From positions 310,001 to 374,000 of the forward strand of contig NZ_JACYFG010000036.1 in the NCBI RefSeq assembly GCF_014803405.1: a stretch of DNA of 64,000 nt, in the 5' to 3' direction. A model generated the notes under the pieces. It ran no database searches. It was not told where the DNA came from and worked only from the letters and a program-made list of their open reading frames with translations. Position 1 is the stretch's first letter, and each line of letters begins with the position of its first letter. Source of the DNA: Pelagicoccus enzymogenes (lineage in GTDB: Bacteria > Verrucomicrobiota > Verrucomicrobiia > Opitutales > Opitutaceae). Shown here one piece after another: positions 27,401 through 35,611 of this stretch. The translations under genes were made by a program, and so were the position numbers.

Positions 27401-27884
27401 CCCCCAAAAGAAAAAGGGCCGAGTAGCGTTCGAGAACGAAGCCCCAAACGCTCGAGTCCTTGAATCGAACGATCGCCAATAGTTGGCCTAGCCCATTCGC
27501 ACGCTCAGACGACGCCTGCCAGTAAAGGTAACCTTCCCGCTTTCGAGGCACTTCCCGACCGTCATCCCAAAGCCTCACCAAATCCGCCGGGATATCCCCG
27601 CTCGCAGCATCCTGCGGAAACAGCCGACCTCCCAAACGCAGAAAAAGCTCCGGTTCACCTTCCCAATCGGCAATCCCAACCTGCAGCTCTGCCAGCTCTT
27701 GCTCAGCATCGCCTGCCTCTAAGCGATTTGCCCATTCCAACAAAAAGGCTGCGGACCTCTCCATCTCATCCAGCTGGACCCGCTTCACCAGCCAAGCGAA
27801 AGTAGCGAAAAAGCAGAGCAGAAGGGCTAGCAACACGATGCCGAGCTTGGTGTAAATCCGTCGTTGGACGTGTCTGAGAGGCAT
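24420..27884 (-). CDS. Membrane-bound multi-PAS/GAF sensor histidine kinase
   Basis: The 1154-residue kinase is anchored by two membrane helices (about 13-34 and 153-178) around a 120-residue sensor loop, then a HAMP-like linker. Cytoplasmic order is PAS (about 238-355, LLDALPAYIWFKDD), GAF (365-515), PAS (528-645, LDTTPSQIWFKDD), PAS (652-775), and a PAS/PAC (782-905) with GYEPGELPSSL and YRLLRKDGTYHWFF. The HisKA H-box is FLSSHDLQEPLRT, with the phosphorylated His near residue 929. The ATPase has NLFSNAIKFN (N box), DNGIGI and GSGIGLSMV. The SSHDLQEPL form belongs to the phytochrome/Rcp1-linked kinase class, fitting the receiver gene downstream. The signal sensed is unknown. Confidence 0.93.
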   Translation of the reverse strand: MPLRHVQRRIYTKLGIVLLALLLCFFATFAWLVKRVQLDEMERSAAFLLEWANRLEAGDAEQELAELQVGIADWEGEPELFLRLGGRLFPQDAASGDIPADLVRLWDDGREVPRKREGYLYWQASSERANGLGQLLAIVRFKDSSVWGFVLERYSALFLLGAGFLVSVIASLLVLQGRLVFRPLSRMLRSIESGIEGVSASLPPWREQSDEFESLAARYDELIEVLERQGKELQFRNDELRHLLDALPAYIWFKDDQNNIVRLNRAAAESVGYSVEELEGRAVAEIFPEEAEAYFRDDKAVIESGKAKLGYVESYSPVNGERRTVRTDKIPYVNEEGKVTGVVVLVTDITELVHLQEEREASDRLIRRLVEIGNWEAAGVEERIAAGLKDTCETLGMKTGILSEISGDLYTVRQVHDEGGKISKGSVFRLDEVYCQFVVMTGRSMATNHLGETAWGRMKCYETLRLESYIASPIRKGDEIVGTINFSSPEIRERPFAQFEIDAVRLLSNWIEGLLRQEEIVDQLNRQKAELRLILDTTPSQIWFKDDRNRILRANRAAAAHLGLEVEEVEGKLTSELLPLEADRSYEEDRSVLESGEPMLGRIRSVTTIGNRNAWFRYDKLPYRLDDERSGVIVVASDITELVESQAAVKEADERFRAAVEESPVGMLIVDSELRVVMVNGEAERIFGYEREELLWGSVDRLLGSRVMTALSCVFDADELVEDQVRLGADGKLLVARKDGTELPVEVIVSLYSLSGDSFAMVSIFDVTARIESQSALHDSEERFQLAAKGASVGIWDWFNINGSEEWWSPRFYELIGYEPGELPSSLQSFKELLHPDDVEPTFAAVDKSLKEGTPFEADYRLLRKDGTYHWFFGSGMASFDEDGVPRRMTGTIQDINDRKIAEEELSRAVTDLKRANEELSNFAFLSSHDLQEPLRTISSFLHLLKDRYGPGMDREANEYMDFTLVAVERVQNMIRSLLGYCSLDSKRRAASLFNLQEAVDLSLRDLTKRIEERGVEISVVDALGSVYGDRNQISLVFQNLFSNAIKFNRSDRPTIKIACRTVSSFEIGREELREGDYTVVSIADNGIGIREKYQKRIFSIFQKLHPSGEYEGSGIGLSMVQKIMQQHEGYVWLESEEGKGSCFYLAFPKCEAN

Positions 27885-27990
27885 ATTCTGTTCGAGTTGG
27901 ATCGCTTGAAACCAGCATTAAGACAGCCAAAACCGCCTTATTCTCAAGTTTCTTTGCCCCTTCTCCGCGCCGAGCTTCTCCCAGAAACCA

Positions 27991-28031
27991 AAAAGGCCGA
28001 ACAGGAGCTGATCCGCATCCCGTTCGGCCTT
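27991..28031 (-). terminator. Intrinsic terminator of the uronate catabolic operon
   Basis: On the minus strand AAGGCCGAAC pairs perfectly with GTTCGGCCTT around a 19-base loop, and the stem is followed by TTTTTGG. It lies 20 bases past the uxaC stop and ends the six-gene operon. Confidence 0.8.
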
Positions 28032-28051
28032 GGAAAAAACGAAGCGTCGAT

Positions 28052-29455
28052 CTACTTCAACACCCCAAAGTACTCGTCCGCGTTACCGAAGCAAATGTTC
28101 TTAACCATCTGCCCGACCAGCTTCAGATCGTTTGGTACCTCCCCGCTGACGATATCCTGACCAAGCAAGTCGCAAAGGATCCGGCGGAAGTACTCGTGGC
28201 GTGGATACGACAGAAAGGAGCGAGAATCCGTCAGCATGCCCACGAATCGTGACAACAAGCCGAGGTTGGAAAGCGCGTTCATCTGAGCGATCATGCCTTC
28301 CTTTTGGTCGAGGAACCACCAACCGCTGCCCAGCTGGATCTTCCCGGCAATCGTTCCGTCCTGGAAATTTCCAAGCATGGTTGCCATCGCGTAGTTGTCC
28401 GACCAATTCAAATTGTAGATCACCGTCTTCGGCAACTGGCCTGTCGTATCCAAGCTGTTGAGGAACCGACTCATCGTCTGCACCTGCGGGAAGTCGCCAA
28501 TCGAATCGAAGCCCGTATCCGGTCCTAGGTTACGGAACATGCGAGCATTGTTGTTACGGATGGCTCCGACATGAAGCTGCATGGTCCAGCCCCGCTCGGC
28601 ATTCCAACGCCCTACTTCGCGCATGACGTAAAAAGCGAAGGCCTCTTTCTCCGCCACGCTTGCATCGGAACCGCCACGGGCCTTGTCAAAGATCGCAGAC
28701 ACTTCCACTTCGCTCGTTTCCGCAAAGTAGCAACGCTCCAAACCATGGTCCGACAAGCGGCCACCCATCTCGTGGAAGAAGGTGTGGCGAGCCTTCAGGG
28801 CGGAGAGCAAGTCCGCGAGGCTTGAGATTTCGCTGCCGACGACGCCTGCAAGCTTGTCGACCCAAGCATTGAACTGCTCAGCTTGGTCCACGTTCAAGGC
28901 TTTATCCGGGCGGAACGTCGGGACCACCTTCGTATCCAAACCTTGACCACGAATGACTTCGTGATTCGCCAAATCATCCGTCGGATCGTCCGTCGTACCG
29001 ACGACCTTGACCTTGAAGTTCTTGAGAATTCCGTGGGCGCTGAGGTCCTCGGACTTCAGCTTCTCGTTGGCCGCATCCCAGATCTCCTTCGCCGACTCCT
29101 CATTGATGAGGACGTCGATATCGAAGTAGCGCTTCAATTCCAGATGACTCCAATGGTACAGCGGATTTCGCAGCGTATGCGGCACGGTACGGCACCAAGC
29201 GAGAAACTTGTCGTAGGGCTCGGCCTCCCCTGTGCAATAGGCTTCACTCACCCCATTGCTGCGCATCGCCCGCCACTTGTAGTGGTCGCCCTCCAACCAA
29301 ATCTCAGCGAGATTTGAGAAGCGACGGTTGTTCGCCACATCCTGCGGAGGCAGGTGGCAATGGTAATCGTAAATGGGCTCGTCCCTAGCGTAAGTGTGGT
29401 AGAGCTCGCGAGCAGCGTCCGTCTGGAGGAGGAAATCGTCGTGAATGAATGACAT
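28052..29455 (-). CDS. uxaC: Glucuronate/galacturonate isomerase
   Basis: UxaC converts D-galacturonate to D-tagaturonate or D-glucuronate to D-fructuronate, the entry step of hexuronate catabolism in the cytosol. The 467-residue amidohydrolase-fold protein has IYDYHCHLPPQD (metal HxH), the WLEGDHYKWRAMR block, the VVGTTDDPTDDL segment, MQLHVGAIRNNN and late FVGMLTDSRSFLSYPRHEYFRR wording typical of the family. Length is normal. It is the last gene of the operon that begins at 35456, followed by a strong terminator. Confidence 0.96.
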   Translation of the reverse strand: MSFIHDDFLLQTDAARELYHTYARDEPIYDYHCHLPPQDVANNRRFSNLAEIWLEGDHYKWRAMRSNGVSEAYCTGEAEPYDKFLAWCRTVPHTLRNPLYHWSHLELKRYFDIDVLINEESAKEIWDAANEKLKSEDLSAHGILKNFKVKVVGTTDDPTDDLANHEVIRGQGLDTKVVPTFRPDKALNVDQAEQFNAWVDKLAGVVGSEISSLADLLSALKARHTFFHEMGGRLSDHGLERCYFAETSEVEVSAIFDKARGGSDASVAEKEAFAFYVMREVGRWNAERGWTMQLHVGAIRNNNARMFRNLGPDTGFDSIGDFPQVQTMSRFLNSLDTTGQLPKTVIYNLNWSDNYAMATMLGNFQDGTIAGKIQLGSGWWFLDQKEGMIAQMNALSNLGLLSRFVGMLTDSRSFLSYPRHEYFRRILCDLLGQDIVSGEVPNDLKLVGQMVKNICFGNADEYFGVLK

Positions 29456-29482
29456 TGTTACGGGAAAACGGAGGTTAGCAGG

Positions 29483-30265
29483 TTAAATCGTCATAGCAGC
29501 ATAACCGCCGTCGACCACGACCTCAGTGCCTGTTACAAAAGAGCCAGCCGTATCCGAGGCGAGCAAGAGCGTCGCGCCGACCAGCTCCTTCGCTTCGCCA
29601 AAACGCTTCATAGGCGTATGGCCCATGATCTGGGCAACGCGCTCTTCCGTGAGCACCTTCTTGTTTTGCTCGGCTGGGAAGAATCCGGGAACGATCGTAT
29701 TGACGCGGATCTTCTGCGGAGCCCACTCGCGAGCGAGATTCTTGGAAAGGTTGTGAACCGCAGCCTTGGTCGCCGAGTAAGTGAAGACGCGAGAAAGCGG
29801 AATCAAGCCGGACATGGACCCCACGTTGATGATGGATCCTCCTTGCCCGCGGTCCAGGAAGTACTTGCCAAAAACTTGGCAGGCCAGGAAGACAGCCTTG
29901 GTGTTGATCTCGAACAGCCGATCGTACTCGTCTTCCGGAATGTCCAGAAAGGGAGTGGGAGAATTGGCGCCGGCACCGTTAACCAGGATGTCCACCGCGC
30001 CGGACTTCTCGACGATGCGACCGAGCATGTCGGAAATCGACTGCTTGCTGCTCAAGTCCGCAGTTTCGAAGTAGGCAGCGCCTCCGGCTTCTTCGATTTT
30101 GGAGATGCGCGCCTGCGCTTTCTCTTGGCTACGCCCAACCAGCACGGTGGTTGTGCCAGCCTTGGCGAGGCCTTCCGCCATCGCGCCGCAAAGCTCGCCG
30201 GTACCGCCGATAACGACCGCGACCTTACCCTTTAAATTGAATAGTGAATCTAGGAAACTGCTCAT
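29483..30265 (-). CDS. SDR-family oxidoreductase, probable D-mannonate oxidoreductase
   Basis: The 260-residue short-chain dehydrogenase would reduce D-fructuronate to D-mannonate. The NAD(P) loop is [15 protein letters not shown], the structural motif is NGAGA, the catalytic Ser is in INVGSMSG and the YxxxK is YSATK. The late [13 protein letters not shown] segment is characteristic of SDR-type mannonate oxidoreductases of Bacillus and Bacteroidota. KduD, acting on 2,5-diketo-3-deoxygluconate, is the main alternative and would suit unsaturated uronates released by the GH105 enzyme. It lies 27 bases before uxaC. A strong hairpin separates it from kdgK. Confidence 0.8.
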   Translation of the reverse strand: MSSFLDSLFNLKGKVAVVIGGTGELCGAMAEGLAKAGTTTVLVGRSQEKAQARISKIEEAGGAAYFETADLSSKQSISDMLGRIVEKSGAVDILVNGAGANSPTPFLDIPEDEYDRLFEINTKAVFLACQVFGKYFLDRGQGGSIINVGSMSGLIPLSRVFTYSATKAAVHNLSKNLAREWAPQKIRVNTIVPGFFPAEQNKKVLTEERVAQIMGHTPMKRFGEAKELVGATLLLASDTAGSFVTGTEVVVDGGYAAMTI

Positions 30266-30274
30266 AAAAATAGA

Positions 30275-30297
30275 ACGCGGGGCACCCTGCCCCGCGT
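30275..30297 (-). terminator. Perfect hairpin inside the uronate operon, between kdgK and the SDR gene
   Basis: ACGCGGGGCA, loop CCC, TGCCCCGCGT forms a perfect 10-pair GC-rich stem. On the minus strand it is followed by TCTATTTTTATG, a weak T-rich tail running into the SDR start codon. It could attenuate transcription, stabilise the upstream transcript as a processing barrier, or partly terminate before the last two genes. Confidence 0.6.
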
Positions 30298-30315
30298 ATT
30301 CAAATATGTTATACT

Positions 30316-31413
30316 TTAACGAACGACGCGCGCGCCGCCGCCGCCCATGACCTTCTCGACTTCCTTGACCGTCACCATGGAGGTGTCGCCTGGGGTCGTC
30401 ATCGCCAAAGCGCCATGCGCCGCGCCGTAGTTAACCGCCTTCGCTGGGTCGCCCGTCGTGAGGAAACCGTAGATGAGGCCAGAAGCGAAGCTATCCCCAC
30501 CGCCTACACGGTCCATGATTTCGAGTTCCGGGTACTGCTTGGACTCGTGGAACTCGCCCGCATGCCAGCAAATAGCGCCCCAGTCATTGACAGTCGCGGT
30601 CTTGACCGCGCGCAAGGTAGTAGCCGTAGCCTGGAAGTTCGGGAACTCCGAAACCGCCTTTTCAATCATGGACTTGAAGGCGCCGATATCGATCTTGGAG
30701 ATGTTTTCGTCCACCCCTTCGACCTCGAAGCCGAGGCAAGCTGTGAAGTCTTCCTCGTTGCCAATCATCACGTCCACGTACTTGGCGATCTCGCGGTTAA
30801 CTTCCTGGCACTTGGCGTGGCCGCCGATGCTCTTCCAGAGAGAAGGACGGTAGTTCAAGTCGTAGGAAACGATGGTGCCATGCTTCTTGGCAGCCTTCAC
30901 CGCTTCGATCACAAACTCAGGAGTCGTGTCGGAGAGAGCTGCGAAAATACCTCCGGTGTGGAACCAGCGAACGCCATCTTCGCCAAAGAGCTTTTCCCAG
31001 TCGACGTCGCCTACCTTCATTTGGCTGGCCGCCGTTAAACCACGGTCCGGTACGCCGACCGCGCCACGGATACCGAAGCCGCGCTCGGTAAAGTTCAAGC
31101 CGTTGCGCACCTCGCGCCCAAGCCCGTCGTAAGGCTTCCACTGTATCCAGGAAGTGTCGACGCCACCTTGCATGATGAAGTCTTCGATCAGGTGCCCCAC
31201 TTCATTGTCCGCGAAAGCCGTGACAACCCCGGCGCGCAGGCCAAAGCACTTCCGCATTCCGCGAGCAACATTGTATTCGCCCCCGCCTTCCCAAGCCTTG
31301 AAGCTGCGAGCGGTGCGAACGCGGCCTTCGCCCGGATCGAGCCGGAGCATGACCTCGCCGAGGGAGACGATGTCGTATTTACAAGAATCAGCGGATTTGA
31401 TTTCGATACTCAT
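30316..31413 (-). CDS. kdgK: 2-dehydro-3-deoxygluconokinase
   Basis: KdgK phosphorylates 2-keto-3-deoxygluconate (KDG) to KDPG with ATP. The 365-residue PfkB-family protein has [17 protein letters not shown] at the start, [10 protein letters not shown] for sugar binding, [12 protein letters not shown] and [13 protein letters not shown] typical of KDG kinases, and the catalytic anion-hole motif [13 protein letters not shown]. It lies 20 bases after the Ldh-family gene in the same operon. The upstream dehydratase producing KDG from mannonate is not in the window. Confidence 0.93.
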   Translation of the reverse strand: MSIEIKSADSCKYDIVSLGEVMLRLDPGEGRVRTARSFKAWEGGGEYNVARGMRKCFGLRAGVVTAFADNEVGHLIEDFIMQGGVDTSWIQWKPYDGLGREVRNGLNFTERGFGIRGAVGVPDRGLTAASQMKVGDVDWEKLFGEDGVRWFHTGGIFAALSDTTPEFVIEAVKAAKKHGTIVSYDLNYRPSLWKSIGGHAKCQEVNREIAKYVDVMIGNEEDFTACLGFEVEGVDENISKIDIGAFKSMIEKAVSEFPNFQATATTLRAVKTATVNDWGAICWHAGEFHESKQYPELEIMDRVGGGDSFASGLIYGFLTTGDPAKAVNYGAAHGALAMTTPGDTSMVTVKEVEKVMGGGGARVVR

Positions 31414-31433
31414 TTTTAATTCCTTGAAGATAG

Positions 31434-32531
31434 TTAAGACTTTGCGGTCTGGAAACGTTCAGCATCCCAAGGTTCAAGTCCGCACTCAACAGCAAGTTCG
31501 TTGAAGGCCTCAATTTCGGCGATTGAGAACAACAAACCGCCATTCTCTTGCGTTTTTGCGGCGGCGCCCGCCTCGATTTGTCCGGGGAGCAGACAATTCT
31601 CGTTTCCGTGACCCAGGATGTCGTCGATGACAGCCTTGACGTTAGCAGCTTGGTCGCGGCCCTTGGCGAAGGCGCCGGAATTCATGGCATCGGGGTGGAT
31701 CACCTGGAAGTAGAAGCAAGCGGTGTGCTTCTCGTCCTCGATTTCCCAAGCTCGGTTACGGACCGTCGGCAAGGAGCCGCCGATGAAGCCGCCTACGATT
31801 TCATTGATCAAGCTCAGGCCATAGCCCTTGTGAGCTCCGAACGGGATGAGAGCCGCTGCAGCCTTGGGGTCGGTCGTGGGATTGCCATCCTTGTCAACCG
31901 CGGCATTGGGAGGCAGGGTTCCACCTTCGCGGGCGATTTGCTGCACGCGTCCCATGGCGATAACCGAGGTGGCCCAGTCGATCACGATCGGGAAGCCGAC
32001 CGCGTCCGTGGTCGGGAAGCCCCAACTGTGAGGATTGGTGCCGAGCGTCGGGTACTTGCCCATGAAAGGCACGACCTCCGCCAAGGCTGCCGTGCAATTG
32101 GTATAGGCGATGTAGCCACGCTTGGCCGCTTCCATGACGTAGCCCCCACCCCAAAGGTAGTGGAACGCGTTGTCGACCGAGACCTGGCCGATGCCGTACT
32201 TGTCGGCGAGTTCGATACAGGTTTCGAGCGCCTCGTAAGCAGTGGCTTGGCCGAGCTTGCGATTGGCATTCCAAGTTTGGCTCGCCTCGAAGCGGCTATC
32301 TAGCTTCTCGATCTTGGCGTCAGGCACGCAACCCTTGGATCCTGAACCGAAGAGGTGGTCGAGGTGCAAGGCCTTCAAGGCGTTGTGAGTGCGAATGCCA
32401 TGCGTGGAAGCGTAGGCAGAGAACTTGGCGGCGTAAGCAGCCTCGTCCTGATTGTATCCGCGATGCTTGTACGCGGCTTCGACGAGGGCATTGTGCGTGG
32501 CCTCGGGGACTACTTTGAAAAGTTCGCTCAT
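31434..32531 (-). CDS. Ldh-family (malate/L-lactate/diketogulonate reductase type) dehydrogenase
   Basis: The 365-residue protein belongs to the PF02615 family of NAD(P)-dependent 2-ketoacid reductases, which includes malate, L-lactate and ureidoglycolate dehydrogenases and YiaK. Recognisable segments are the HGIRTHNALKAL start, NPHSWGFPTTDAVGFP, DWATSVIAMGRV and PFGAHKGYGLSLINEIVGG. In Escherichia coli, yiaK (2,3-diketo-L-gulonate reductase) is also encoded next to a TRAP transporter. Here the substrate is unknown but is likely a keto sugar acid. ATG 32531 is chosen. It follows the hydroxyacid dehydrogenase by 32 bases. Confidence 0.85.
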   Translation of the reverse strand: MSELFKVVPEATHNALVEAAYKHRGYNQDEAAYAAKFSAYASTHGIRTHNALKALHLDHLFGSGSKGCVPDAKIEKLDSRFEASQTWNANRKLGQATAYEALETCIELADKYGIGQVSVDNAFHYLWGGGYVMEAAKRGYIAYTNCTAALAEVVPFMGKYPTLGTNPHSWGFPTTDAVGFPIVIDWATSVIAMGRVQQIAREGGTLPPNAAVDKDGNPTTDPKAAAALIPFGAHKGYGLSLINEIVGGFIGGSLPTVRNRAWEIEDEKHTACFYFQVIHPDAMNSGAFAKGRDQAANVKAVIDDILGHGNENCLLPGQIEAGAAAKTQENGGLLFSIAEIEAFNELAVECGLEPWDAERFQTAKS

Positions 32532-32563
32532 AGGGGGAGTGATGGAGGGAGTTACGCTTGAGA

Positions 32564-33547
32564 CTAGCGGCGACCCTTGGGTGGCCAAGGCGCCTTGTTG
32601 GCCTGGGCTTCGGCAGGCATGTTGTTGAAGAAGTTAAGCAAGTTGCGAGTGGCCATGCCGGCTTGACGCTGTACCGACTCGTGCGTGCGGGAGCCAATGT
32701 GCGGGGTGATCACGCAGTTGGGAGCCTTCAGCAAGACGTGGTCGGCCGGGGGCGGTTCCACTTCCAGGACGTCCGCTCCGTAGCCGCCCACTTGGCCGGA
32801 CTCCAGAGCAGCTGCCATGTCGGGAGAGTTCACGAGCTCCCCACGAGCGCAGTTGATGATGACCACTCCCTTCTTCATGGTAGCGATGCTTTCCGCGCAA
32901 ACCATGTTCTCCGTTTCGGGGGAGAGATTGGTGTGCAAGCTGAGAATCTCTGCCTCCTTGAATACGTCGGAAATGCTTTGGAAACGCTCGATTCCGTGCT
33001 CTTGAGCGAATTCCTCAGGCCAGTAGATGTCGTAGCCAATCACACGCAAACCGAAGGCCTTGGCGCGGATCGCCACCTCGCGACCGATACGGCCGAGCCC
33101 CACGATGCCGATGGTCTTGCCCATGATTTCGTGGCCGGAGAGGCGTTTCCAATTTCCGCTGCGCGTGTAATTCGCCTCTTCCACCAAGTGGCGGAACAAA
33201 GAGAGCATCAGGGCGAAGGTGTGTTCGGCGACCGTGGTATGGTTTACGCCCGGACAAAAAGTCAGCGGCAATCCCACCTTTTCAGTGTGAGCGACGTCGA
33301 TCTTATCCAGACCGATGCCGTACTTGGAAATCACCTTCAGACGCGGACGGGCCTTGTCGATGACCGCAGCAGTGATCGCGTCGTCGCCGCAAATCATGCC
33401 ATCGATATCCCCTACGAGCTCAAGCATGCGGGCTTCGCTGAGAGGTCCGCGTTCGCGGATGATTTCGAAACGAGAGTCCTCGAGCATCTTGTGATGCGGA
33501 CCTGGAATATCCTGAAAGGATGTAGTTGTAAGAAGGATACGTGTCAT
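32564..33547 (-). CDS. D-isomer-specific 2-hydroxyacid dehydrogenase (SerA-like)
   Basis: The 327-residue protein has the family layout: an N-terminal substrate domain with SKYGIGLDKIDV, the NAD-binding GIVGLGRIGREVA, the catalytic Arg in INCARGELVN, a Glu in DVLEVEPPP and the catalytic His in ITPHIGS. It lacks the C-terminal ACT domain of full SerA. Its position in a uronate operon suggests a 2-keto/2-hydroxy sugar acid substrate and not phosphoglycerate. ATG 33547 is preferred; the frame remains open upstream but would overlap the UxaE-like gene. It begins 46 bases after that gene. Confidence 0.86.
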   Translation of the reverse strand: MTRILLTTTSFQDIPGPHHKMLEDSRFEIIRERGPLSEARMLELVGDIDGMICGDDAITAAVIDKARPRLKVISKYGIGLDKIDVAHTEKVGLPLTFCPGVNHTTVAEHTFALMLSLFRHLVEEANYTRSGNWKRLSGHEIMGKTIGIVGLGRIGREVAIRAKAFGLRVIGYDIYWPEEFAQEHGIERFQSISDVFKEAEILSLHTNLSPETENMVCAESIATMKKGVVIINCARGELVNSPDMAAALESGQVGGYGADVLEVEPPPADHVLLKAPNCVITPHIGSRTHESVQRQAGMATRNLLNFFNNMPAEAQANKAPWPPKGRR

Positions 33548-33593
33548 GATCGAATAATTTAATTGGTTCGGGGGGGAAGCGATCGGATGTTGA

Positions 33594-35456
33594 TTAGTTT
33601 CTCGAAATGTCCGCGATGAAGGAGTCGAAGTCAGCATAAGAGGCCAGACGCGCGTTTGCCTCATTGTAGGTTTCCTCGCTCACCAATCCCGTATCCCTCG
33701 CTAGACCGATTATGTAGAGGGCGACGCGACGAGCGAAAGCGAGGCGGCCCTCGTCGCTGATCGAGTAGAATCGAGCACGCTGCTTGTAACCTGCAGGCGA
33801 GTGGTCGCCCAGAGCGCTCTTCTCAGCGCTTCCGTGGGCAGCCAGGACGTAGAGGAAGTTGTATTCGAACCAATGCATGTGGTCAGCGTGCGGCGTCAGA
33901 GCTTCCAGTGCCGCGCGACATTGTTCGGGAGAAGCAAATACATCTGCATCTCGCTTTTCGAACTTCAAGGTAGCAGCGATGAATTCGCGGGCCATCGAAC
34001 GCTCGGAGTCCGAGTCGCTGAATGCCCCGGCAACCGCCAAATCAACGGTGAACTGGTACCAATCACGCCAAAGGGCTTGGTCGCCTTCGTCTTTCGAACT
34101 GGAAAGGGCAACCCCCATCTCGTAGGTGTAACGACCACTGGTCTTGATCTCCAGCTTTCCGCCGGTGACTTCACCCATCACCTGATAATTTTCAGATGAC
34201 TTTCCTGAGCCGGAGTGGAATCCGATGCTCACGCCAAACTCGCGGCACACCTGCCACTGGCTTTCGATTAGCTCCCGCAACTTCGCATTGTCGGGATACG
34301 GCATGTTCTTCTGGAAGCCGAAGGCAGGCGCCACGAAGTTTACGGGCATTCCCATGGCCTCGCAAAGAGCCAACATCACCGCCGTCGTTTCAGGAGTCGT
34401 CAAGCCGGGCAACTCGTCGATAGAGAGCTCGCGCAGGTACTCGCGCCCGACTTCCGTAGAGAAGGCCTTTGCGCGGGCCGCAGCATACTTGTCGTCACGA
34501 ACCTTCATCTTCACCATGGAGGGCCAAACGTAACAAAGCAGCGAATACAGTTCGCCCTCGTCCACCGTGAGTCCAGAATCCGCTACCCGCTTGGCTACCG
34601 TGGCCACCAACGAGGCCTCGATGTTTTCTTCGACGTAGGCCTTTTTGGCTTCGAAGCTCTCGGGGACCTTAGTGATCGCCAGCTCCGGCGAGAGGTCAAA
34701 AGTGATGTAGGAAGCGAACAGGCAGCCTTCGACCAAACGGTCTTCTCTCACATCGAATTTGCCCCCGATCGGTTGGTGGTCCGCGTTGAAGCTCCAGTTG
34801 ATACCGTTCCTGTGAAAGCCCGTCTTGAGCTTCGCCACGACGCAACCGTGGCTCATCCCCTCAACGGACTGGCCCTGATGCCCCTCCGGAACATTCGCTC
34901 CAATGAAGGGAAAAGGAACCGTGTCCAGAGCGTCCGCCAACATCGCGTCCACATCGTAAACCAGTTCGCGTGGGATAGAGTTCTGGTTGGCCGTAACGCC
35001 AATGCCTAGATTTGCCATCGCCCAGTCCACACCGGGCCAATGCAGCGTAGTGAAGCGGGCTCCGATCCCCAAGGTGCTGCTGGAAATCGAGCCGCGAGCA
35101 GTTGGAAAGATCGAGCAATTCTCGTCGTGCTCCTGAGCGAGATTCTTGATGCGAATCAGGTTTTCGAAACTCGCTGGGAAATAGAGCGCTCCGTCGTGCT
35201 GCAAGCGAGGCTCCAAGGGACAATCGACGGCTGAATCAGCATCCAGCTTCCAAGCGTGGTCACCCGTTTGCGACTCCACCAAAACCCACTCGCCTTGAGC
35301 GGTCCCGAAACGGCTCTTTTCGTGCACGGTCAGCGGCTCGCCCGCAGCGATAGCCGCCGAAAGAGCTGACCAATCGAGACAGAAGTCAGGACTCACGCAG
35401 GGATTGTCAGCCACGCGCAGTTCGTTTCGCAGAAGAAATTCGTTGATAGGTTTCAT
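33594..35456 (-). CDS. UxaE-like tagaturonate/fructuronate epimerase
   Basis: I assign this 620-residue protein to the UxaE family, metal-dependent epimerases that convert D-tagaturonate to D-fructuronate. Segments I associate with it are VPFPFIGANVPEGHQGQSVE, SFNADHQPIGGKFD and IGFHSGSGKSSENYQV, which resemble metal- and sugar-binding loops. I have not verified the match. The context supports it: with UxaC and an SDR mannonate oxidoreductase in the operon, an epimerase would let galacturonate enter the glucuronate branch without UxaA and the tagaturonate reductase UxaB. It is the first gene of the operon and starts at ATG 35456. Confidence 0.6.
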   Translation of the reverse strand: MKPINEFLLRNELRVADNPCVSPDFCLDWSALSAAIAAGEPLTVHEKSRFGTAQGEWVLVESQTGDHAWKLDADSAVDCPLEPRLQHDGALYFPASFENLIRIKNLAQEHDENCSIFPTARGSISSSTLGIGARFTTLHWPGVDWAMANLGIGVTANQNSIPRELVYDVDAMLADALDTVPFPFIGANVPEGHQGQSVEGMSHGCVVAKLKTGFHRNGINWSFNADHQPIGGKFDVREDRLVEGCLFASYITFDLSPELAITKVPESFEAKKAYVEENIEASLVATVAKRVADSGLTVDEGELYSLLCYVWPSMVKMKVRDDKYAAARAKAFSTEVGREYLRELSIDELPGLTTPETTAVMLALCEAMGMPVNFVAPAFGFQKNMPYPDNAKLRELIESQWQVCREFGVSIGFHSGSGKSSENYQVMGEVTGGKLEIKTSGRYTYEMGVALSSSKDEGDQALWRDWYQFTVDLAVAGAFSDSDSERSMAREFIAATLKFEKRDADVFASPEQCRAALEALTPHADHMHWFEYNFLYVLAAHGSAEKSALGDHSPAGYKQRARFYSISDEGRLAFARRVALYIIGLARDTGLVSEETYNEANARLASYADFDSFIADISRN

Positions 35457-35611
35457 CGTTTTGTCCGCGGCTCCGGTCCGAATTCAATCCGCGCCCCGCC
35501 GCATGTCGCCTCCTAAAGAATGAGCTTCGACCCTAAGATCAAATAAAATCTCACTCGTGTTTGTTTATAATTATCAGTTACAGAGAATAATTTAGGTATT
35601 TAATTAAGTAG
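35457..35611 (-). promoter_or_regulatory. Promoter region of the uronate operon with an operator-like half site
   Basis: This 155-base gap must hold the operon promoter. It is strikingly AT-rich at 35535-35605, with TGATAATTATAAAC (complement of 35565-35578) as a possible -10 area. Next to it, TCACTCGTGTTTGT at 35551-35564 shares CGTGTTTGT with the first operator-like site before the TonB gene (47168-47176). Binding by the adjacent LacI-family protein is inferred. Confidence 0.35.
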
